Source: Cocos nucifera (lineage: Eukaryota > Streptophyta > Magnoliopsida > Arecales > Arecaceae). From it: DNA of 64,000 nt. Numbering within the stretch: the stretch's first letter is position 1; each line of letters starts with the position of its first letter. The translations under genes were made by a program, and so were the position numbers. Shown here piece by piece: positions 33,893 through 45,460 of this stretch. The DNA lies in assembly GCA_006176705.1 (NCBI GenBank), contig QRFJ01004976.1:27206-91205 (forward strand), in the 5' to 3' direction. Below the pieces are notes generated by a model. The model saw only the letters and a list, made by a program, of their open reading frames with translations. It was not told the DNA's origin and made no database searches.

Positions 33893-35233
33893 TCAGCTGA
33901 CAGCACCACCATTGCACACAAACAGACTCCCAAATGTCGACTTCTGATCATCTATATCGGACATAAAATCCGAGTCTGTGTATCCCTGGACTTGGAGGTC
34001 TCCATTACCAAAGATCAACATCATATTCTTAGTTCTTCTCAAGTACTTAAGGATACATTTTACAGAAGTCCAGTGTTCTTCACCTGGATTTGACTGATAT
34101 CTACTTGTGACACTCACAGCATGGGCTATATCAGGTCGTGTACATAGCATGGCATACATGAGGCTCCCTATTACAAAAGCATAAGGGATCTTGCTCATGT
34201 GTTCTATTTCCTCAGGTGTGCTAGGGCACATCTTCTTGGAAAGATGAATACCATGTTTGAAGGGTATTAATCCCCTTTTAGAGTTTTCCATACTAAACCT
34301 CTTTAGTACTTTCTCTATGTACATCTTCTGTGAAAGTCCTAGGATCCTATTCGGTCTATCCCTATAGACCTTAATTCCTAGAATAAAGGATGCTTTGCCT
34401 AGGTCTTTCAGGGAGAATTCCTTGGAGAACCATAATTTGACTATTGTCATCATGGGAACATCATTTCCAATAAGGAGGATGTCATCCACATACAATACGA
34501 GGAAGACAACGGTGCTCCCACTGACCTTTTTGAAGACACATGGTTCCTCTTCGTTTTTGATGAAACCAAACATTTTGATCACATCATTGAAACGAGTGTT
34601 CCAGCTCCGAGATGCTTGCTTAAGTCCATATATCGACCTTTGCAGCTTGCAAACCTTATGATCAGTATCACTGGATGTAAAACCTAGCGGCTGTTCCATA
34701 TAGATATCTTCCTTAAAATATCCATTTAAGAACACCGTTTTCACATCCATTTGCCATATTTCATAATCAAAATAGGCTGCAACGGCAAGCAATGTGCGGA
34801 TGAATTTTAGCATAGCCACTGGAGAAAAGGTATCCTGATAGTCAATACCTTCGCATTGACTATAAGCTTTTGCCACTAGTCTAGCCTTGAATGTCTCCTC
34901 ATTCCCATCTGCACCAATCTTTCTCTTGAAGATCCATTTACACCCAATAGGTACTATACCTTCTGGTGGATCTACCAAGGTCCAGACTTGGTTCGAGTGC
35001 ATCGAGTCAATTTTTGACTGCATTGCCTCTAGCCATTTCTCGGAGTCGATATCTGATATCGCCTCGTTGTAGGTTTTGGGGTCATCACCATGAGCACCAT
35101 TACCTACGAGGAACGTTTTCTCTACTTCCTCTGAAATAATACCTAAGTATCTCTCAGGAGGACGAAAAACTCTTTTCGATCTACGAGGTGGAGGAGGTAG
35201 TGTTCTTATTGGCTCAACCTGATTTGATTCCAA
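33893..35233 (-). pseudogene. pol: D reverse transcriptase and start of RNase H (446 open codons)
   Basis: This is the longest open frame in the window. In order: EEVEKTFLVG linker; WLEAMQSKIDSMHSNQVW; KWIFKRKIGADGNEETFKAR; QCEGIDYQDTFSPVA; YEIWQMDVKTVFLNGYFKED; YGLKQASRSW; FLVLYVDDILLIGND with catalytic YVDD at 34481-34492; LGKASFILGIKVYRDRPNRI; IPYAFVIGSLMYAMLCTRPD; SVTSRYQSNPGEEHWTSVK; GYTDSDF. This is a complete RVT_2 domain of normal length. The catalytic residues are present, but the polyprotein is interrupted on both sides by stops. Confidence 0.93.
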
Positions 35234-36040
35234 TTGGTCCTTAGTTCATTGTACTTGTGAGACTTTCTCATCAAGCTTGATCTGCTTTCTAATACCGCTA
35301 TCTTGAATAAACTATTTTTCAAGAAAGATGGCATGTCGACTCACAATCACATTGTGGTCTTCTGGAATGTAGAAATAGTATCCTAATGACTCTTTAGGAT
35401 ATCCTATGAATCGAGCTCTAAAGGACCTAAACTCTAACTTGTCCGCTTGTTGTCTTTTGACATGAGCCGGACAACCCCAAATTCTGAGATGACTCAGACT
35501 TGGTTTCTTACCGTGCCATATCTCATACGGTGTGGTAGGAATGGTCTTAGCGGGAACTCTATTCAGCAGATAAATTGAAGTTAACAATAAATATCCCCAA
35601 AGAAAATTAGGGAGATCTGTGAAGCTCATCATGGATCGAACCATATCCAATAGGGTCCGATTTCTCCATTCTGAAACTCCGTTGAGTTGAGGTGTTTCTG
35701 GTGGAGTCCATTGAGAGACTATGCCATTTTTCTTAAGATAGTCTAGGAATTCCCGGCTAAGGTATTCACCTCCTCGATCTGATCAAAGAACCTTAATGGA
35801 TTTTTCAGTTTGTTTTTCTACTTCATGTCTGAATTCTTTGAACTTTTCAAAAGCTTCAGACTTGTGTCTCATAAGATACATATACCCATACCTAGACAGA
35901 TCATCGATAAAGATAATGAAGTAGACAAAATTGCGTCTAGCCGGCACATCAAATAGGCTGCACACATCAGTATGTACTAAGGCAAGGAGATCTATGGCCC
36001 TTCCCCCATGTCCAACAAAAGGGAGTTTGGTCATTTTGCC
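35234..36040 (-). pseudogene. pol: D integrase
   Basis: Minus strand. 35312-35650 has MVRSMMSFTDLPNFLWGYL, YLLNRVPAKTIPTTPYEIWH, LSHLRIWGCPAHVKRQQADK and FIGYPKESLGYYFYIPED. 35783-36034 has LVHTDVCSLFDVPARRNFVY and FIDDLSRYGYMYLMRHKSEA. The two parts are separated by TGA at 35783-35785, in the conserved LxSDRGGEY segment. G has the same TGA at the same place. In the TAA position of family A/B/C/H, D keeps CAA (35810-35812). Confidence 0.9.
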
Positions 36041-36600
36041 TTAAAGGTAGGATTCACAAGTTGGATATGACTCGAAAGTCAATGAACTCAATAGCCCATT
36101 TTTCTCTAATTTGTTGATCCTATCTTCTGCTATATGACCTAATCTCAGGTGCCATAGATATCTATCATTTGGACTATCCCTAGGTCGTTTGGCATTCATG
36201 TTTTGCTCGATAGTTAGAACAGGTACATCAATATGTAGCTGATAAAGATCATTAATAAGAAAACCATTGGCAATTTTATTTTTTTCATAAAGAATGTTAT
36301 AATGGTCCTCAAAGAAGGTAATCACATAGCCTTCTTGTGCTAAGCATGAAACAGAAATTAAATTCCTGCTAGCTACAGGCACATAATAACAGTCTTTCAA
36401 AACTAAGTCTAAACCAGATGATAATTGAAAAAGGTATGTTCCCATGGCTACTACAGCAACTCTTGCTCCATTATCGATGCGCAGGATCATGTCTTCATCC
36501 CTCAACCTCCTGCTATCCTCAAGATCCTGCATGGAAGTGCACAGATAAGCACTAGAACCAGAGTCAAGCATCCAACTAGATGCAGAAGAAATCATAAGGT
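36041..36600 (-). pseudogene. pol: D protease and pre-integrase segment
   Basis: Minus strand, open within the 36041-36808 frame. The aspartic protease motif is intact: SWMLDSGSSAYLCTS. Then LKDCYYVPVASRNLISVSCL and YLWHLRLGHIAEDRINKLEK, the zinc-binding HxxxH of the pre-integrase, and FESYPTCESYL, where the second Cys of CESC is Tyr. The frame ends at a stop just before KxTKLPF. Confidence 0.88.
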
Positions 36601-37457
36601 TAGACTCAATAATGAGCATACCTCTAGAAGGACCTTCCTTCTGATTCTTCAGGGTGGCCAGATAAGTAGGGCAGTTCCGCTTCCAATGGCCATCGCTGTT
36701 GCAATGAAAATACTTTCCTTTGACATCGGCCTTTTTCTTCGGCTCTGCTTTCTTTTTCTTTGTTCCTTCCACCTTCTGCTTTTTCGTAGACTTCTTTTTT
36801 CTTTTCATAAGACTTTCTTTTGGAAGAAGTCCATTTCATAGCAAGACCTGAGCCTTTAGAACCTTTCATAGAAAGCTCAGCAGTAACCAGCATATTCATT
36901 AATTCGGCCAAGGAATTTTGAAGTTTATGCATGTGGTAATTCATGATGAATTATCCATATGCACTAGTCAAGGATTGCAGAATAATATCATTCTGTAGGT
37001 CCAAGTCTAACTTCATACCGAGCTTCTCAAGCTCTTCCATGTTCTTGATCATTGTCAGATAATGATCTTGGACTGACTGCCCATCATGCATCTTAGCCTT
37101 AAAAAGTCATTTCGTGACTTGATATTTGGCTATGCGACTCTATTCACCAAACATCTCCTATAGGTGAGCCAACATTTGGCGAGCAGTCCCGATATCTTCA
37201 TGTTGGTGCTGGAGCTCATCAGATATCAAGCCCAACATGTAATATCTGGCCTTATTATCTTTGTCTATCCATTTCTTCAGAGACGCTCTCTGCTCAGTGG
37301 ATGGACGGGCTGGTAAGGTGGGAGGGTCCTGGTCCAAAACATGGGTTAACTTTTTGGAACCCAAAATAATTTTGTAGTTCCTGAGCCAATCTTTATAATT
37401 GGATCCGATCAGTCTGTGTGTGTCCAGGATATGTGCTAATGGGTTGGACGCAGACAT
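36601..37457 (-). pseudogene. gag: D gag with altered zinc knuckle
   Basis: Minus strand. The start is chosen at ATG 37457-37455 (MSASNPLAHILDTHRLIGS); a more upstream in-frame ATG lies at 37475. YKDWLRNYKIILGSKKLTHV, RYYMLGLISDELQHQHEDI, then FKAKMHDGQSVQDHYLTMI and NDIILQSLTSAYG form a UBN2 gag. A basic lysine-rich stretch leads to the knuckle KYFHCNSDGHWKRNCP, where the first Cys of CCHC is Tyr, as in G. Stops at the EMFGE segment and a +1/-1 shift near 36800 break the frame. Confidence 0.88.
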
Positions 37458-39310
37458 TTTCCTATAGAGAGTCAAAGATTCTAGTTAGATACTGTAATTA
37501 TGACTTGACCAATTTATTTAGAGATTTTATTTTTAAACAAATTAGCTCCCCCTATTTTCTCGGATCCCTACACTCCTTCTGTAGAGTTGCAAAAATCTTC
37601 ACGATTAATGATTTCTAGTGGGTGGTGCGGTCTCACCAACTAACTCATCACCTCACCTAATAGTTATTGGTGATGGGTTAGCCAATGAGTGAACAACTCT
37701 TGTTCAATGATTCTCTAATCATGGTGCACCCAAACTTGATCTCTAATTCATGAATCTCACCATATCTAAAATATTGATCTACTCCTTAGTTAAGTCAGAC
37801 TCACCATTTGCACAGATTGGGTTCCTAATTGAGTCTCTCACCGTATCCGGAATATTGAGCCCAACTCATCCTCCATCCCATAGCATCCAATGCCTAATAG
37901 ACATGGTTGCATCTTTTCGGTGCAACTGAGCCACTGTATCTAGCCGATAACAATCAACCCTGGGAAGGGCCCGCACATCTATAATGGTGGAAGACCTCAG
38001 ACTTAATCTTTTCTTAGGGAGAATTGATTCAGGTCTCATTAAACTAGACTTATCATAGTCATAACAATTATGACTAACCTAGTGGCATGGGTTAGCTCGG
38101 ATTATTGACCATCTCAGATCAGAATTGTGTCAACAGATATGGCCAGGTAAGTGAGATCGGTGGAAGAAATATGCCATTAACTCATACAAGAACGCATTCA
38201 GGTCGAGTAGCTTCCAATTAAAAATCAATCGATCGTATGTGCCAAACTTAGCTTAGATAACAAATTGTTGAGCTAGAACCAATTGGCTTAGCCTACAATC
38301 CAGACTCTAACCTCTGAGCCTAATTAGGTCTTGCTTGATCGTGACTCGATCTTGACCCAGACTTAATCCTATTAGGCTGGTCAATTTAAGCATTATTGAT
38401 CCCCTCTAACCAACTCTTGATTCGGTTTGATCAACCGCTTAGACCTAATTGAGCTACCCAAGCCTGAACCCAGTATTATGAATATGTCTTAGATTTGAAA
38501 TTCTCAATTTTAGACCTAATTAACATTCCATAATCTTAATTTTTAATTAAGTAGGGTTCATAAATAAAATATGCATAATAAATCCTAGGGTTTCAAGATC
38601 TAGGGTTTTGCAGAAAATAAGTTTTGGATTACTGATTAAGGACGAACGTGCAGCACCCCTGCACCTCATAAGAACACTCCATTGAATGGGAAGAGAGGAC
38701 CTTTAAACCCTTCTTCATTCTTATGACCAGACGGTCAAGAGGAACACCTTAATCAGGAACATGCAATACTACAAAATAGTTTTAGATCTATATCATATAT
38801 CTCATATACAAATTAGATCTAATCATGGCATATTTTGCATACATCTCATGTATCAAATCATGCATATTTTCAAATCTAAATTATGTCATAATAATCTAAA
38901 AAATTAGATTTAAATTGATCTAATAAAAATAAATTCTAATCTAGATAATTATGTAGAACTATTCTACAGCTAGTCTTGACATGCATCTATCATATCTCAT
39001 ATGATATTTAAAATTAAATAATTATTATTTACTATTTTTTAGATATTATTATAATCATTATAATATCAAAAAATAGTAAATAAATAGATCTAAAATATGA
39101 TTTAATCAAATTAAATTAAAAATATGCAAGACTATTTTATAGAACTATTCTATTTTAGAACTAGTCATGCATATTTTCTAATCTTAGATCCAAATCATTT
39201 AATTTTAATTTTTTCTAATTTTAGATCTGATCACATCTCATGTGACATCTAAAATTATTTATTTTCTAATTAAAATAAATTTAAAATTAGATCTAAATAC
39301 TTTTAGAACC
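37458..39310 (-). other. Untranslated leader of D
   Basis: About 1.85 kb, AT-rich, without supported ORFs, colinear with G's leader (58670-60533). It contains a conserved GC-richer patch at 38641-38748 with a 6-bp stem GTGCAG / CTGCAC (38648-38664) and a wider pair CATAAGAA / TTCTTATG (38667-38735). The 39000-39300 stretch is simple AT-rich sequence. Confidence 0.65.
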
Positions 39311-39325
39311 TTGGCTCTGATACCA
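39311..39325 (-). other. Primer-binding site of D
   Basis: The minus strand reads TGGTATCAGAGCCAA two bases after the 5' LTR end. It is a perfect initiator-Met complement over the first twelve bases. Confidence 0.92.
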
Positions 39326-39327
39326 GT

Positions 39328-41623
39328 TGAAGGAAAAATCCTGATTTCTCGGACCAGGTTCGTTCAGATTTGATCAGATCAAGAGATATATTTCAAAAAT
39401 TTTTTTCTTTAATTCTAATCAGATCTGATATATTTTAGATATAATTATTATTATTTTAGAAATAAAATAAAATCTAGATAAATTAAATTAAATTAAATTT
39501 ACCTTGATATGGGTAATCCTATTACCATGGGTAATCCCATTACCCGTTGATGATCCTGTATGCAGCGGAAGGTTCTGGATCTAGCCATGCAAGTGCCTGG
39601 TCTCTACCGATATCCACTCGGGCTGGATCTGGAGATCGTCTTCTTCTCTATCACGTCTTCAAAAATTAGATCTGAATCTGATCTGGAGGATCTTCAAAAC
39701 TCCTTTTGAAGATCAGCAGTCGTCTTTTGTAGTAGCACAACCTTCTAGCTTTCACTCGCCTTTCTCTTGTCTGGATCGCACCAACCAAGCTCCAAAACTC
39801 TTTTGGATGTGGAGAGGAGAGGGAGAAGGTGGGTTTGGCATGGAGGAAGAGGGGAGAGGCAGCCTTGGGCGTGGGAAATTTTGATTCAGATCTATCTTTG
39901 AGTTGGGTGCAGGGTCTTATTTATAGACTAAGCATGATCCAACTCCTCTTCTTCCCAACCAATCACAACTCTTTATGAAATCAGATCTAAATCTGATTGG
40001 TGGGAATAGAGTCCCATGGATTCCTCCTTAGAGGGTGCCTAAGACCAGTCAAAGTTGGTTCTTAGGAGAACTCTAATTGGAATCCAAAAAGGAGATGGAG
40101 TTCCTATCCCACAGGGACTCCTGGGCGCCTCCAGCTTGGGCACATTCCAAGGGTGGCGTGCACCCTCTTTCTTGCTAGGTTCTAGCAGAAGGATAGGCCC
40201 CCACCAGCTCTCCAATAGGTGCATGACACATGGACAAAAGTCAAAGTATCAATGGTCAACATTTGACCAGTCAAAGGTAGACTTTTGACCAAAGTCAAAG
40301 AACAAGAAATGGCAGGTGACCAAAAATGGCAGGTAATGTCTTACAAAATAAGACAACCTTTTCTGACTTGGACAACCTCCAGTCAGACCATATGAAGGCC
40401 TCTGATTGAGCACAAACTTCTTTGGCTCAGTCAGGACAACTTATTTGTGGATAGCAAAAGAAGAACGTTAGGTTCAATTGAGTGCTAGCACGATTTCCTT
40501 GAACCTAACTCAATCTCATTTAGATCAATTGAACTAGATCAGTTCAATTGATGATCACCAGATTCAAACTCTTGTTTGTGTGACCCAGTTAGATTCAGTT
40601 CTGTATGGTAATGGGATATGTCATGATCTCTATCATCGACATCATTGAAACTCCTTTCGATGGACCAGAACTCTTCTGATTCGAACAACTAGAATGATCG
40701 ATCATCTAAATCATTCTAATTGCTCCCAAAATCCACCAGTGACACCTAGCAGTATATGGTGGCAATCCATTAGAGCTGAATGCGAACATCTTGGTGCAGC
40801 TACCTATGTGATTAAGTTCTTCTATCTTGAGCCCCGATCAGATTAGGGTTAAGGTGAACTCGTCAAACCCTAGTCTCTGTCATATGATGTAATCATTCGA
40901 TTTCAAGTCCGATGTGAAAATCTAAATAGAAACTCTTTCTATTATTTCACTCTGCCATGGTCATGGACTTCTGGACTTGATTCTCATGATCATCATAGGG
41001 CTACTTCTCTACCACCGAGGTAGATAGATTCCATCTTTATGCTATCCAGTTCCTACATTGAACATGCTATAGCCAATATACACCTCAGGGTTCCATATGG
41101 CTAGGAGACCGAGTAATGGTGTAGTCAAACTATAACACCCTCAAGGTGAACTGTTGATGCATCTTAGGTTAAAGAACCAGACACACCACTACAGCATCGA
41201 GTCAGTCATTGATGAGAAGGTAGACTTCCTAATGACTACTCAAGGTGGTCACGCTCAGTGCCCTCGTTCTCTAACGAGTATCTGTACTCTCGCTCTGGTG
41301 TCTCCACACCGTAGACTCAAGACTCATCTACTAAAGAGAAGCGATTATACACCAACCTTCTAGGTTTATCACCATCCTCATGATGATCCTATGGTTGGGA
41401 GCATTTTATGAGTTAATAATGATTATTCATGTCTTAAATTTTCAACTCTTGAAAATACGAATTATCATTACATTAACTCAAAGGATGTATCACAGACACT
41501 AAATACACGTATGTGATAGAAAATAACCCATTTTATTGATTATAGTCAAAATTACAATTTTGCTCCTAGAAGTGTATTATAAGTGTCAGTCAATTCTGGC
41601 TCCTAGGGCACATATATCTAATA
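39328..41623 (-). repeat. 5' LTR of D
   Basis: From TGAAGGAAAAATCC to TATCTAATA (2296 bp). It pairs with 31220-33497. It differs by an 18-bp tandem duplication at 39509-39544, and its last bases are mutated (AATA for AACA). A TATA box lies on the minus strand at 39918-39925. GGTTG follows as TSD. Confidence 0.93.
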
Positions 41624-41628
41624 GGTTG

Positions 41629-42135
41629 GCCTTAGGTGACTCAGTTATAGAGTTAGAATCTTTTATGGCATCAGGTGGACTTCGATTTTAGGTGGATCAC
41701 TGAGCAGAGGTAGCTTCACCGATGGAGATGTGACATGAGTTCAAAGTGAAGGAGTGCAGGAGGACCAATATCCTAGCACCAACATTGGAGATTTACAATT
41801 CCAAGTGGAGGGGCACATGCAGGAAAGACTGATGAAGTTCTAATGAGATCGTGTCAGGATATGTAGTGAGTGTCGGTATAGAAACATTGCAGGATCTCAA
41901 GAAAAGTCTAAGATAATTGATGCAGCTGCCAAGCAAAATGGATTCCTACAATTCTAGGGTGGTGCAAGCCAAGGTCTTTAGTAGTGGAGGCGATAATTCC
42001 AAAGGCCTCAAGGGTGCACAGCAGTTGAAGAGGACTGGCAGAGGCAATGTTTACACAAGATGCTATCAGGGTGTGCAGCGACAATAGGATCATACAGGAG
42101 GGCATTGCTAGGGATTTGCCAAGGTTTGGGCCATC
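41629..42135 (+). other. Internal region of E, right of D
   Basis: About 0.5 kb of non-coding sequence up to the PPT-like AAGGTGGAGAC at 42136-42146. No domain could be recognised. The 155-codon minus-strand ORF 41908-42375 crosses into the LTR and looks like chance. Confidence 0.6.
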
Positions 42136-42146
42136 AAGGTGGAGAC

Positions 42147-43094
42147 TATTAGGATTTATAGTGCTCCCAAGTCTTGAGAGGCCATAGGAGGAGTCAGGAT
42201 ATTGGCTCTGAGAGTCTAGGATGGATGTGAGTCGTAGGACTAGGATAGAAGTTGTCTTAGGTGAAGGCGGTGTGTAGCCCTGCACGGGGCTTGAGAATAG
42301 GTGTGAGAATCTTGAGGGGCTTAGTAGGTGCTTTGGAGATCTAGGACATAAGGTGGAGCAAAGGACCAAAGCCAAGGAGAAGAATCAGCCAGGACAAGGG
42401 GTTGACACATAGGTGAGCTGGCTTGGATATGCAGCCGAGTCGGCTCGGGCTGAGATTGAGCCATCTTGGCTGTGCCCCGAGCTGGCTATCTCAGGAAAAA
42501 AGAAGATGATGTTCGAGTGTTATGTAGTCGAGTCAGCTCGACTTCTGAGTGAGCCGGTTTAATGGGTGGCGTATAGAACATACGAGGTTTTCTATTTGGT
42601 TTTGGATTAGGTTTAATCCAAGGGTCTTAAGGCCTGGTCCAACAAGATCTTAAGGGGAATAACTCATGTATGGATTAGGTTTATATCTAGGGGATGAGAA
42701 TATGTGGGATATATGTAGATGGGCTCGGTGAGTGCTTTCATGTATTAGGTTAGTTAGGAAAGTTTTTGGTCGAGCCTAATAGCTATGTATAAGTACATAG
42801 GATGTATTAGGATTTTCATTGATGCAAGCAATACAGATCTTTTCTCCCTCAATTTTTCTTCTCTCTTCTCTAGAGTTGCCATCCTAAGGAGGGTGCCTCC
42901 CTCAAGCCCAAGGAGGGAGGCGCCCCATCATAGATCTAGATTGGTAGATTGGTGGTTTGCTGCCTCTAGAGAATGTCAAAGGTCTCCTCAGGTCCATGCT
43001 AAAGATCAAGGGCTTCCGCAATATGGTTTCAGAACTAGGTGATGCCATGGTGATGCGCCAATATTTGGTATCAGAGTGATACCAGGATCTAACA
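42147..43094 (+). repeat. 3' LTR of E
   Basis: 948 bp, matching 29178-30144 from end to end including the PBS-like pair near the 3' end. It starts TATTAGG (TG to TA) and ends CTAACA, followed by GACTA (TSD). TATA-like TATAAGTA at 42788-42795. Confidence 0.88.
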
Positions 43095-43099
43095 GACTA

Positions 43100-43483
43100 G
43101 CATGCCAGCTTGAAATTGCTTTATGGCCTTCTGTTCGGGCCGACTCGATCAAGAACCGAGCTGACTCGACTTCTATTCAGGCCAGCTCAGATGGGATCCA
43201 AGCTAGCTCGACTAAAAGATGGCCTTCGAGGCATCTATTCGAGTTGGCTATCTCAGGTGATGGGCTGACTCGACGTCTACTCGGGCTGGCTTGGATAGGA
43301 TTTGAGCTAGCATGACGGAATGAAAGCTTGCGGGCTTTTGCTCGAGCTGGCTATCTCACGTGACGAGCTGACTCGATGTCTACTTGGGCCAGCTTGGATA
43401 GAATCCAAGCCAGCTCGACTGAGAAGCTGGTTGAAGCTATTCAATGGCTATTTTTAAGTATTCTAACCTACAATTAGTGCTTG
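43100..43483 (+). repeat. Insert J, right fragment with a 104-bp tandem repeat
   Basis: Between the TSD of E and a second CTTGTGAA (43484-43491). The region 43126-43440 holds about three copies of a repeat with GAGCTGACTCGA starting at 43158, 43262 and 43365 (spacing 104 and 103). With 29125-29177 this gives an insert of about 0.44 kb in C's leader, bounded by the direct repeat CTTGTGAA. Its class is unknown; it has no coding content. Confidence 0.65.
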
Positions 43484-43491
43484 CTTGTGAA

Positions 43492-44893
43492 ATAAGCTAA
43501 TCCATTTTTGAAATGAGTCGACTTATTTGATGAAATAGCACTATGTTGTAAAGAATCTTTCAAAACTAAAAATTATTTTTGAAATGTGGAATCCCAACCC
43601 ATCAGCCCAAAACTTAATTAAAAGAATTAAGTGTTGTCTAGTTAGGTCTAGAATTGTGAATTAAAGACCTAAGACAATTGCATAATACTATGGGTTAAAG
43701 AGTTAGATGAATTAGGTCTATTAATTGGGTTAGACCTAAGATTAGTTAAAGAATGGATTAATCTAGAGTAGTTGATCAAATCTGACCAAGTGTTGACCTA
43801 GATTAGGTTAAGAACACTCTAGACTCAACTTCAATAGTTGTAGTTGAATAAGTCCATGTCTTTAGGAAGACCAAGATGGACTTAATTCATGGCTAAGCGG
43901 TCTAGTCCGAAATTACTAGGTTGATCTGATTAAACCTAGTTAACTGATTGGTGTCTAAGGTAAGTTTGGTAGTTTAGACTTGTGGTTTTTAATTGGGAGC
44001 TACTCGTACTGATTCGATCTTTGATGAGTTAATGGCATATCCCTTCCACTGATCTCACTTACCTAGTCGACATGGTTGATTAGGATTTGATTAGATCACT
44101 TAGTGATTCGAGCTGACCCATGTCACTACGAATTAGTTCGACTGATTTCACTTTAGTAAGACTGAATAAGGTGTCCATGGACCGAAATTGATCCTAGTCC
44201 TCATCAATTGACTTGATGAAGTCAGTGGGAGAATTTGACTTGGTGAAGTCAATGGAAGAAATATGGTCCGTGTCCTTTTTATCTCAAATCATAAGTAAAT
44301 TAAATTCTCTAAATTATTAGGTCCTTAAAATGATAAGGTTATGGGGATAACCGAATCATAGCCTTCCATTAAGGTGAATAGTAATGAGTCCAATTTTTTG
44401 GGTAGACATTGGAGGTGCCTTACGCCTGGTGTTCATCTAAATTTTAGAATTACCATCCATCATATGATGATTAGGTTACACTCTCTTAATGATGATCAGG
44501 TTAGCCAGAGCTTTCCTCGGACCTGATTATCATTGGTTTGATGCACCGAAGTCAATCATGTTAATGGTTGGATCTAACTAGATCTTTTTAGTGGAGGCCA
44601 TAGCCTACTGAATTGGCTTTTAGGGTAAAACCTAATTACTAAAAATTATTTAGAGAAATAATTGATGGTAAACCTACCTATAGATGCACGTGGATTAGCC
44701 AGAGCTTTCCTCAGGCCCGTTTGTAGTCTATGTGGATTTCAGTACCCACTTAGGAGTTAGTGTAATTCCTTGAATTGGAGGTAGAGGTTATCGATTTATT
44801 TAAAAATAGTGAAAGGACCTTTAGACTAAAGTCCAAGTCTTTAGGATTAATTAATTTAAGTACTAATAAGATTTCATACTTTTCTTTCAGATA
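43492..44893 (+). other. Leader of C, second part
   Basis: Non-coding sequence resuming C's leader, colinear with A's 6901-8200 and B's 17453-18760 in reverse. No supported ORF. Confidence 0.7.
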
Positions 44894-45460
44894 AATAAAA
44901 TAGCTAGTGTAAGTCCGCTCCATTCACTATTGGATAGTGACAAGCATTTAGGACCTAAGAATGAGGAGTCTAGTAATGACCCTAATCAGGCAGATCCGAA
45001 GAGGAATTATCCTCTTGATCCAAATAGGCTGAATAAGAGAAATCAGCAACTAGTTGCTGATCAAGACTATTATATGATAATACCTTATAATTTCTCCATA
45101 TGTGATACATCTACCTAAGTATTAGAAACAGAAAGTCTGATTCATGTATGCAATTCATTGCATGGACTTTAAATTGGTAGAAAGTTTGAGAATGGCGATT
45201 GATTTCTTAATGTTGGAGATAGAAGTAAAGTTCCAGTTCTAGCATTGAAAACTCTTGAGCTATTTTTCAAAAATAATAATATTATTTAAAATGATTGTCA
45301 CTATTGTCCATCTTTTATATGAACATAATATCTATTGGGCTTTCGACCTAGGATGGTTATTGTTTGTCAATAAAAAGAAATTATTATGATATCATTATGA
45401 ATGGTATTATAGTAATGCAAGGATAATTAAGAAATAATATTTATGTTTTATCATAGTCTA
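44894..45460 (+). pseudogene. gag: C gag/protease remnant, gag centre deleted
   Basis: The gag N-terminal segment with HSLLDSDK (near 44930) runs within about 20 codons into the linker that normally follows the zinc knuckle (KRNYPLDPNRLNKRNQQ), so the gag body and knuckle are deleted. The next segment is the protease-side sequence with multiple stops (45120-45460). A has a comparable but not identical gag deletion. Confidence 0.7.

Larger units (their letters stand above)
31220..41623 (-). mobile_element. Copia element D, full length, best preserved, inserted in E
   Basis: Minus strand: 5' LTR 39328-41623, PBS, leader, gag, protease, integrase, RT, RNase H, PPT, 3' LTR 31220-33497. TSD GTTTG (31215-31219) and GGTTG (41624-41628), one difference. 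The LTRs differ at about nine places in their first 185 aligned bases by eye. The pol region needs only a few stop repairs to be open, so D looks like one of the younger insertions. Confidence 0.93.
29178..43094 (+). mobile_element. Non-autonomous LTR element E, interrupted by D
   Basis: LTRs 29178-30144 and 42147-43094 share their full length. They start TGTTAG (mutated to TATTAG in the second) and end CTAACA. The TSD is GACCA (29173-29177) and GACTA (43095-43099). A PBS follows the first LTR and a purine-rich AAGGTGGAGAC precedes the second. Without D the internal part is only about 1.6 kb and contains no gag or pol motif that I can recognise, so E is likely a non-autonomous (LARD-like) element. 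Confidence 0.85.

Noticed and set aside
38800..39300. MITE or AT satellite in the AT-rich stretch
   Set aside because: It is colinear with G's leader (58670-59240) and part of D; no terminal inverted repeats or TSD were seen.
41908..42375. 155-codon minus-strand ORF
   Set aside because: It spans the internal part and LTR of E against the element's strand, with low-complexity Ser/Pro/Leu content and no domain.
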